A stretch of DNA of 11,037 nt from JBFLYZ01 sp040756415 (GTDB taxonomy: Bacteria > Bacteroidota > Bacteroidia > JADZBD01), in NCBI GenBank assembly GCA_040756415.1, contig JBFLYZ010000088.1:1-11037 (forward strand). The letters are read 5' to 3'. The notes under the pieces were generated by a model. The model searched no databases and was not told the DNA's origin. It saw only the letters and a list, made by a program, of their open reading frames with translations. Positions 6,032 through 11,037 of the stretch are shown piece by piece. Both the position numbers and the translations under genes were made by a program. The first letter of the stretch is position 1, and each line of letters starts with the position of its first letter.

Positions 6032-7234
6032 TCACTTCTTTTTCAAAGCGCACATGTAGAACCCGTCAAAACCCTGCGAGGGGAAGATGGTCTCCTGCCT
6101 GAGCAGCTCAAACTGCCCCGGATGCTCCGCCAGGAACCGTTCCACCTGCTTGTTGTTTTCGGAGGGCAGAATGCTGCAGGTGGAATAGACCAGCACCCCA
6201 CCTTTCTTCAGCATAATGGTGTACTCAGAGAGAAGCTTATGCTGGGTATCCTTTACCTGGGCGATGAAATCGGGCGAAAGCTTCCATTTGGCGTCAGGGT
6301 TTCTTTTCAGAACCCCCAGTCCCGAGCAGGGCACATCCAGCAGCAAACGGTCGGCCGATCCTTCCAGCCGCTTGATCACCTTTCCCGAATCCACCAGCCT
6401 GGTCTCGATGTTGCCCGCTCCCGCCCTTCTCGCTCTCTTCTTCAGCTCATCCAGCTTCCACTGCTCCACATCCATGGCAATGATCTTGCCCTTGTTCTGC
6501 ATGAGGGCCGCCAACTGAAGGCTTTTGCCACCCGCCCCCGCGCAGGCATCGATCACGCGCATGCCGGGCTGAACGTCAAGGAAAAGGCCCGCCCGCTGCG
6601 AGGAGGCGTCCTGCACTTCGAAATAGCCCTGCTTGAATTCAGACAGCCTGAACACATTCCTGCGCTGCTCGAGCACCAACGCGTTTTCCAGGTCCTCGAT
6701 CGCGTTGCTTTCTATACCCTGCTCGCTCAGCTTGCGCTGAACAAGGGCGGGCCTTGCTTTCAGCGTGTTCACCCGCAGCACCACTTTCGCCTCCTCGTTG
6801 AGGGCCGAGAGTTCGCGTTCCCACAGCTTTCCCAGCTCTCTCGAGCCCATCTCATCCAGCCAGTCGGGTATGGACTCAGCCACCCTGCGTATGCGCTTGA
6901 GCTTTTCAAACGATGCCTGTATCTGTGTACGGTTCACTTCTTTGAGCTCGGGCCAGTCGGGCAGGTCCCAGTCATTGAGCACGGCCCAGGCACCGAACAG
7001 TTTCCAGAAATCCGCTGGCGCGCTGGCCTCTTTGATTTTGCTTACGTCACGTAACAGCCTCCACCAGCGTATCATCTCGTAGGTGGTTTCGGCAATAAAC
7101 CGCCTGTCGCGGCCGCCCCACTTCGGGTTCTTCTTCAGCGTATATTCGATCACCTTATCCGCATAGCGCTGGTCGATAAAGACATCCCGGAGCGAACGGA
7201 TAACGGCCTCGCAGAGGTTTTTGTACAGTTTCAT
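6032..7234 (-). CDS. RsmB/NOP-family RNA (cytosine-5) methyltransferase
   Basis: This 400-aa cytoplasmic enzyme should transfer a methyl group from S-adenosylmethionine to C5 of a cytosine in RNA, most likely 16S rRNA. Residues 1 to about 140 form a helical N-terminal domain in the place of the NusB-like domain of RsmB/Fmu. The catalytic Rossmann domain covers about 150-398: DACAGAGGKS at 229-238 is the SAM-binding loop, Asp255 in the AMDVEQ segment should bind the ribose, DVPCSG at 300-305 holds one catalytic cysteine (Cys303), and STCSILPSEN at 351-360 holds the second (Cys353). There is no C-terminal PUA-like extension such as RsmF carries, so RsmB-like is the better call, though the exact target base is not provable. 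It is the only minus-strand gene here, convergent with the first operon and divergent from the second. Confidence 0.92.
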   Translation of the reverse strand: MKLYKNLCEAVIRSLRDVFIDQRYADKVIEYTLKKNPKWGGRDRRFIAETTYEMIRWWRLLRDVSKIKEASAPADFWKLFGAWAVLNDWDLPDWPELKEVNRTQIQASFEKLKRIRRVAESIPDWLDEMGSRELGKLWERELSALNEEAKVVLRVNTLKARPALVQRKLSEQGIESNAIEDLENALVLEQRRNVFRLSEFKQGYFEVQDASSQRAGLFLDVQPGMRVIDACAGAGGKSLQLAALMQNKGKIIAMDVEQWKLDELKKRARRAGAGNIETRLVDSGKVIKRLEGSADRLLLDVPCSGLGVLKRNPDAKWKLSPDFIAQVKDTQHKLLSEYTIMLKKGGVLVYSTCSILPSENNKQVERFLAEHPGQFELLRQETIFPSQGFDGFYMCALKKK

Positions 7235-7242
7235 AACGAGTG

Positions 7243-7250
7243 CAAGTTTA
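7243..7250 (-). promoter_or_regulatory. Imperfect -7 element for the methyltransferase gene
   Basis: On the minus strand the bases are TAAACTTG, matching TAnnTTTG at all but one specified position. It lies 8 nt before the minus-strand start codon, so a transcript from it would have almost no leader. It is only 2 bp from the plus-strand candidate at 7253-7260. Support is weak. Confidence 0.18.
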
Positions 7251-7252
7251 AG

Positions 7253-7260
7253 TATCTTTG
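7253..7260 (+). promoter_or_regulatory. Candidate -7 promoter element for the exported protein-AsnB-GT4 operon
   Basis: TATCTTTG matches the Bacteroidota -7 consensus TAnnTTTG exactly, in a 33-bp gap between divergent genes. A TTTC at 7229-7232, about 20 nt upstream, is a near match to the -33 TTTG element. The start codon at 7268 begins 7 nt after the motif, so the transcript would be leaderless or nearly so. Confidence 0.45.
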
Positions 7261-7267
7261 TTCGATT

Positions 7268-7984
7268 ATGAAGAAGGTCTTTTTTTCGCTTGCAACACTG
7301 CTTTCGCTTGCTCTGTGGAGCTTCACTTCTTCATCTTCTGCCGGGCTTGTGTCCGAAACGCTGAAAGGCAAGTCAGGCAATGAGTATCTTATCGTATATA
7401 AGGGCGATGCAGCCATCGATTTCGAGATCACCCGGCCCGACAAGAACGATCAATCCATCCTCCTCTGCATCGCAGGCGCTTTCACCACCCTCGATGATTA
7501 TGCCATCGATGGCATCTACGTCTGCAAGGGTAAAATAGGCAATCTCGAAAAGCCCAATACTTCCCTGGGAGGGGCCATACTGATGACGGACGGGGAATGC
7601 ACGATATTCCCGAGCAATAAGGGCGCGCTGCTTACGGACAGCCTGCTCCAGGCGGTTGCTGCAAAAAAGGGCTCTCTTTTCCAGCAGATCCAGATGATCG
7701 AGAAAGGGAAAGCGGCCAAGTTCAAAGACGTGAAACTGTTCCAGCGAAGGGGCATTGCGGTTTTTACTGACGGCCGTATCGCGATCGCTGAAAGCAAAAA
7801 GGCCATTACGCTTAAAACTTTTGCCGATGACCTGGCGGCTCTGGATGTGAAAGACCTTTTATACACGGATATGGGTTCCTGGGATGAAGGCTGGTACAGG
7901 AACAGTGGCGGCAAACAGGTGGCGCTTGGCACCAACCACTCGCAAACCTCCAAACAAAGCAACTGGATTGTTTTCCGGAAATAA
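7268..7984 (+). CDS. Exported protein, weakly phosphodiester glycosidase (NAGPA/DUF2233)-like
   Basis: This 238-aa protein has a clear signal peptide: Lys-Lys at 2-3, hydrophobic residues 4-19, then a Ser-rich stretch with probable cleavage near residue 25. There is no lipobox cysteine, so it should be released into the periplasm or beyond. The rest loosely follows the NAGPA layout: AGAFTTLDDY at 69-78 where that family has an NGGFF-like motif, a GIAVFTDGRIAIAES strand pair at 162-176, and LLYTDMGSWDEGWY at 197-210 where the family has its LDGGGS motif. The glycine-rich active-site motifs are altered, so the function may differ or be lost. Its neighbours, an amidotransferase and a GT4 enzyme, fit a role in surface glycan metabolism, by inference. 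The start is supported by the signal peptide; AsnB starts 3 nt after the stop. Confidence 0.75.
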   Translation: MKKVFFSLATLLSLALWSFTSSSSAGLVSETLKGKSGNEYLIVYKGDAAIDFEITRPDKNDQSILLCIAGAFTTLDDYAIDGIYVCKGKIGNLEKPNTSLGGAILMTDGECTIFPSNKGALLTDSLLQAVAAKKGSLFQQIQMIEKGKAAKFKDVKLFQRRGIAVFTDGRIAIAESKKAITLKTFADDLAALDVKDLLYTDMGSWDEGWYRNSGGKQVALGTNHSQTSKQSNWIVFRK

Positions 7985-7987
7985 GCG

Positions 7988-9862
7988 ATGTGCGGGATAA
8001 CGGGCATAAAGGCATTCAGCGGGCGAGGGAAACAGTTTCTGAGCCGGACCAGCGAATCGGTTTACCGGCTGCGCAGCCGCGGCCCTGACGGAGAAGGTCT
8101 CTTTTTCAGGGAACAAGTGGCGCTCGGCCACCGCAGGCTCAGCATTATCGATACTTCCGGTCAGGCCGCGCAGCCCATGACCGACAGCAGCGGCAGGTAC
8201 ACGATCGTTTTCAATGGCGAGATATTCAACTTCCCCGAATTGAAGAAAGAGCTCATTGCCAAAGGCATGCGGTTCAGGTCGGGCAGCGATACGGAAGTGC
8301 TGCTGGAGCTCTATGCCCGGGAAAAGGCGGGTTGCCTGCCCAGGCTGGATGGAGAGTTCGCCTTTGCCGTTTATGATAGCGCGGATGAAAGCCTGTTCCT
8401 GGCCCGCGACCGCTTTGGCATAAAGCCATTGTACTATTTCTCCGATGAACACACTTTCATTTTTGCTTCAGAGCTGAAGGCCCTGATGGCCTATCCCATT
8501 CCTAAAAAACTGGACCACGCATCACTCCGCGCCTACCTGCACCTGAACTACATCCCCGCGCCCGATACGGTTTTTGAGCAGGTAAAGAAATTTCCTGCCG
8601 GCAGCTTTGCCCGGATAGATGGCCCTGCCTTTGCTTTTCAACCGTATTACGCCTGCGCTCTTCCTGATGCCTATGCCCACCTGGAATATGGGCAGGCGCA
8701 GGCTGAACTGAACGAACTGCTTTCCGATTCGGTCAGGAAAAGGATGGTGAGCGATGTGCCCCTGGGCTGTTTTCTCAGCGGTGGCATCGACTCCTCCATC
8801 GTTTCCGCCATCGCTGCACGTCATACCTCCCGCCTGAACACCTTCTCAATCGGGTACCGCGATGAAAAGCTCTTTGACGAAACGGCTTATGCGCGGCTTG
8901 TGGCCAGCAAGCTCAACACCGAACATACGGTATTCGAGCTCACGAACGAAGACCTTTTCGCCAATCTGCACGCGGTATTGGAATATACGGATGAACCTTT
9001 TGCCGATTCTTCCGCGCTGGCCGTACACATCCTGGCCATGCATACGCGTAAACATGTAAAGGTAGCGCTGAGCGGAGATGGGGCGGATGAGCTCTTTGGC
9101 GGGTACAACAAACATGCGGCCGAATGGCAGCTCAGGAACAGCCGGCTCGGCAAGAGCCTGCTTCGTACTTCGGCCGGGGTGCTGAAAAAGCTGCCTGCTT
9201 CGCGCAATTCGAAAAGCGGCAACCGGATACGCCAGCTTAAAAAGCTCAGTGAGGGCGCCCGGCTGGATCAGAAAGAACGGTACTGGCGATGGGCCGGCTT
9301 TTGCACCGAGGCTGAGCTGGACCGACTGTTCGAGGCGGATGACCGGCTTTACCGCCTAAGAAAAAAGGGAATACTGCACGGCATAAGCGATGATTTCAAC
9401 TCGGTACTGCTGACCGACCTGCAACTGGTGCTGGAGAACGATATGCTGGTTAAGGTCGACAGGATGAGCATGGCCAATTCGCTTGAGGTGCGCGTGCCTT
9501 TTCTCCAGCACGGGCTGGCGGACTTTGCACTCTCGCTACCCGCATCTTTGAAGCTGGACGGCCGCAGGAGAAAGAAAATACTGAAGGATGCTTTTAAGAA
9601 CGAATTACCTGAAGAGGTGTTCCGCAGGGGCAAGCAGGGTTTCGAGGTTCCCCTTCTCACCTGGCTGCGTACCGGCCTGCGGTCAATGATAAGCGATGAG
9701 CTGCTCAACAAAAAATTCATCCGGGAGCAGGGGCTCTTTGACAGCGATGAGACCGATGCGCTGCAACAGCAGCTCTATTCAGGCAACCCGGGTGATGCAG
9801 CGGCCCGGATCTGGGGGCTGCTGGTATTCCAGTACTGGTGGAAAAAATACATGAACAACTGA
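7988..9862 (+). CDS. asnB: Glutamine-hydrolysing asparagine synthetase (AsnB-type amidotransferase)
   Basis: This 624-aa enzyme has all hallmarks of class II glutamine amidotransferase/asparagine synthetase. Met removal exposes catalytic Cys2 of MCGITG. The glutaminase domain (2 to about 210) shows RSRGPDGEG at 29-37, GHRRLSIID at 47-55, NGEIFN at 76-81 and GSDTEV at 99-104. The synthetase domain (about 240-620) has the ATP pyrophosphatase loop SGGIDSS at 264-270, and SGDGADELFGGY at 362-373. Length fits the family. It would hydrolyse glutamine and transfer ammonia to an AMP-activated carboxylate, normally aspartate. Copies placed beside glycosyltransferases in polysaccharide clusters often amidate a sugar uronic acid instead, so the substrate here is uncertain. 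The start is fixed by the required Cys2. The stop overlaps the next ATG by 1 nt. Confidence 0.93.
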   Translation: MCGITGIKAFSGRGKQFLSRTSESVYRLRSRGPDGEGLFFREQVALGHRRLSIIDTSGQAAQPMTDSSGRYTIVFNGEIFNFPELKKELIAKGMRFRSGSDTEVLLELYAREKAGCLPRLDGEFAFAVYDSADESLFLARDRFGIKPLYYFSDEHTFIFASELKALMAYPIPKKLDHASLRAYLHLNYIPAPDTVFEQVKKFPAGSFARIDGPAFAFQPYYACALPDAYAHLEYGQAQAELNELLSDSVRKRMVSDVPLGCFLSGGIDSSIVSAIAARHTSRLNTFSIGYRDEKLFDETAYARLVASKLNTEHTVFELTNEDLFANLHAVLEYTDEPFADSSALAVHILAMHTRKHVKVALSGDGADELFGGYNKHAAEWQLRNSRLGKSLLRTSAGVLKKLPASRNSKSGNRIRQLKKLSEGARLDQKERYWRWAGFCTEAELDRLFEADDRLYRLRKKGILHGISDDFNSVLLTDLQLVLENDMLVKVDRMSMANSLEVRVPFLQHGLADFALSLPASLKLDGRRRKKILKDAFKNELPEEVFRRGKQGFEVPLLTWLRTGLRSMISDELLNKKFIREQGLFDSDETDALQQQLYSGNPGDAAARIWGLLVFQYWWKKYMNN

Positions 9863-11019
9863 TGCCGCGGGTACTGAGGATCATCAACCGCTTCAACCTG
9901 GGTGGCCCTACCTATAATGCCGCCTACCTGACCAAATATCTGTCACCGGGCTATGAAACCCTGCTGGTTGGGGGCGGGAAAGAGGAAGGCGAAGAAAGCT
10001 CTGAATTCATACTGAAAGGACTGGAGATCGATTACCGTATCATTCCTGAAATGAGGCGTTCCATCCATCCCTTTAACGACCTGGCGGCTTACAGGCGCAT
10101 TAAGGGGATAATACGCGAATTCCGCCCGGATATCGTGCATACGCATGCGGCCAAAGCGGGGGCATTGGGCAGGCGGGCGGCATTTGCCTGCAAGGTGCCG
10201 GTTACGGTGCATACCTTTCACGGTCATGTATTCCACTCCTATTTCGGCAATTTAACGACCGGGATATTCAAAGCCATAGAGCGCAGGCTGGCCGCGCGCA
10301 GCACAGCGATCATCGCTATCAGCCAGAAGCAGAAAGAAGAGCTTACAAGCGTTCATCGTATCGTTATGCCCGGCAAGGTTCATGTCATACCGCTGGGCTT
10401 TGACCTGCAGCGTTTCCGCGAGCGACCTGACGAAAGGCGCACTGCTTTCCGTTCTCGTTACCTGCTGAGCGATGATGTGGTCGCCATCGGGATCGTAGGC
10501 AGGCTGGTGCCTGTAAAGAATCACGACATGTTCATTGAAGCGGTACGTTATGTTCACAAGGAATCGGGAAAGAATATCCGGGCATTTATAATTGGTGACG
10601 GCAGTGAACGGACCCGGCTCGAAGAAAAGGTCAGTGCGCTTGGCCTTGAAAAGATCGTACATTTCACCTCCTGGGAAAAAGAGGTGGAGCGCGTATACCC
10701 AGGGCTGGATATCGTCTGCCTCACCTCGTTCAACGAAGGCACGCCCGTCAGCCTGATAGAAGCACAGGCTGCGGGCCGGCCGGTAGTATCAACGGCCGTT
10801 GGCGGGATCGGGAACAGTGTGCTCAGCGAAACCACCGCGCTTCTTTCCGGGGTGAACGATCAGGATGGCTTCAACGCCAACCTGCTGGAACTGGTGAAGA
10901 ATGACAAAAAAAGAGCTGAAATGGGTCTGGCCGGCTGGGATTTCGTAAAAGAACGCTTCCACTATACCCGACTGGTAAGCGATACCCGCCTGCTTTACAA
11001 TCGCCTGCTGGGATTATAA
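9862..11019 (+). CDS. GT4-family glycosyltransferase
   Basis: This 385-aa protein has the two-Rossmann-domain GT-B architecture. The N-terminal domain opens with VLRIINRFNLGGPTYNA (residues 4-20), with the acceptor-side glycine loop at 14-15, and contains the IVHTHAAKAG strand-turn at 91-100 and FHGHVFHS at 119-126. The C-terminal nucleotide-sugar domain has GRLVPVKNHDMFIEA at 213-227, IIGDGSER at 243-250, and the retaining-enzyme EX7E motif from Glu292 to Glu300, followed by AQAAGRPVV. No membrane helix is present, so it is cytoplasmic or membrane-associated and likely extends a lipid-linked surface glycan. The specific sugar is not predictable. A GTG at 9838 would add eight residues, but the ATG at 9862 overlaps the AsnB stop (TGATG) and begins exactly where the family starts, so it is preferred. 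Confidence 0.9.
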   Translation: MPRVLRIINRFNLGGPTYNAAYLTKYLSPGYETLLVGGGKEEGEESSEFILKGLEIDYRIIPEMRRSIHPFNDLAAYRRIKGIIREFRPDIVHTHAAKAGALGRRAAFACKVPVTVHTFHGHVFHSYFGNLTTGIFKAIERRLAARSTAIIAISQKQKEELTSVHRIVMPGKVHVIPLGFDLQRFRERPDERRTAFRSRYLLSDDVVAIGIVGRLVPVKNHDMFIEAVRYVHKESGKNIRAFIIGDGSERTRLEEKVSALGLEKIVHFTSWEKEVERVYPGLDIVCLTSFNEGTPVSLIEAQAAGRPVVSTAVGGIGNSVLSETTALLSGVNDQDGFNANLLELVKNDKKRAEMGLAGWDFVKERFHYTRLVSDTRLLYNRLLGL

Positions 11020-11037
11020 TCTGATTTATGCCTTATT

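Noticed and set aside
6122..7054. 310-aa open frame on the plus strand opposite the methyltransferase gene
   Set aside because: The minus-strand protein has a full set of family motifs and both catalytic cysteines. The plus-strand translation has no recognisable motif and is a by-product of codon usage.
9838..9861. GTG start giving the GT4 enzyme eight extra residues
   Set aside because: The ATG at 9862 overlaps the AsnB stop in a typical TGATG junction, and the protein from that ATG begins directly with the first strand of the GT4 fold.
11028..11037. ATG near the right edge as the start of another gene
   Set aside because: Only three codons are visible. A following gene is likely, but it cannot be supported from this window.
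1..11037. Defence system, prophage, insertion sequence, CRISPR array, tRNA or rRNA
   Set aside because: I noticed no transposase, integrase, nuclease or toxin-antitoxin motifs, no regularly spaced repeats, and no cloverleaf or rRNA-like sequence. Nearly all bases are accounted for by housekeeping, envelope, redox and glycan genes.

Overview
The window looks like chromosomal DNA of a Bacteroidota bacterium. The evidence is the gene set (amidase with a SPOR-like tail, orphan MCE protein, split membrane/CCG iron-sulfur proteins, and a small conserved protein usually mislabelled as an ABC ATPase), the absence of clear Shine-Dalgarno sequences before most starts, and several copies of the Bacteroidota -7 promoter motif TAnnTTTG in the gaps. 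Base composition looks roughly balanced, which argues against the AT-rich Flavobacteriia, but I cannot place it below phylum with confidence. I see no mobile element, CRISPR array, rRNA or tRNA.

Region 1 (1-5770, + strand) is a tight seven-gene operon: N-acetylmuramoyl-L-alanine amidase; an inner-membrane-anchored MlaD/MCE lipid-transfer protein; a membrane protein carrying two [4Fe-4S] ferredoxin motifs; a small VOC (glyoxalase-fold) protein; a small HAD-fold protein; a two-CCG-domain iron-sulfur protein; and a 162-aa conserved protein of unknown role. Spacings are 30, 6, -1, 10, -4 and 3 nt. The first two genes act on the cell envelope. The two iron-sulfur proteins together look like one membrane quinone-linked oxidoreductase of the HdrD/EtfD (FadF) type, split into two polypeptides. 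The upstream gap holds possible divergent promoters and a 12-bp palindrome touching the first start codon.

Region 2 (5771-6031) is a 261-bp gap between convergent genes. It holds a strong GC hairpin whose U-tract is on the - strand, and otherwise nothing I can support.

Region 3 (6032-7234, - strand) is a single RsmB/NOP-family RNA m5C methyltransferase gene with both catalytic cysteines.

Region 4 (7268-11019, + strand) starts 33 bp from the methyltransferase start and contains an exported protein weakly resembling the phosphodiester-glycosidase (NAGPA) family, a complete glutamine-dependent asparagine synthetase-type amidotransferase, and a GT4 glycosyltransferase. The genes are 3 nt apart, then overlap by 1 nt. 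The AsnB-GT4 pairing suggests the beginning of a surface polysaccharide gene cluster continuing beyond the right edge.

I did not find a convincing undescribed system. The most interesting points are the split EtfD-like oxidoreductase interrupted by two small enzyme genes in an envelope operon, the conserved protein whose usual 'ATPase' label its sequence does not support, and the very short leaders implied by the divergent promoter at 7235-7267.
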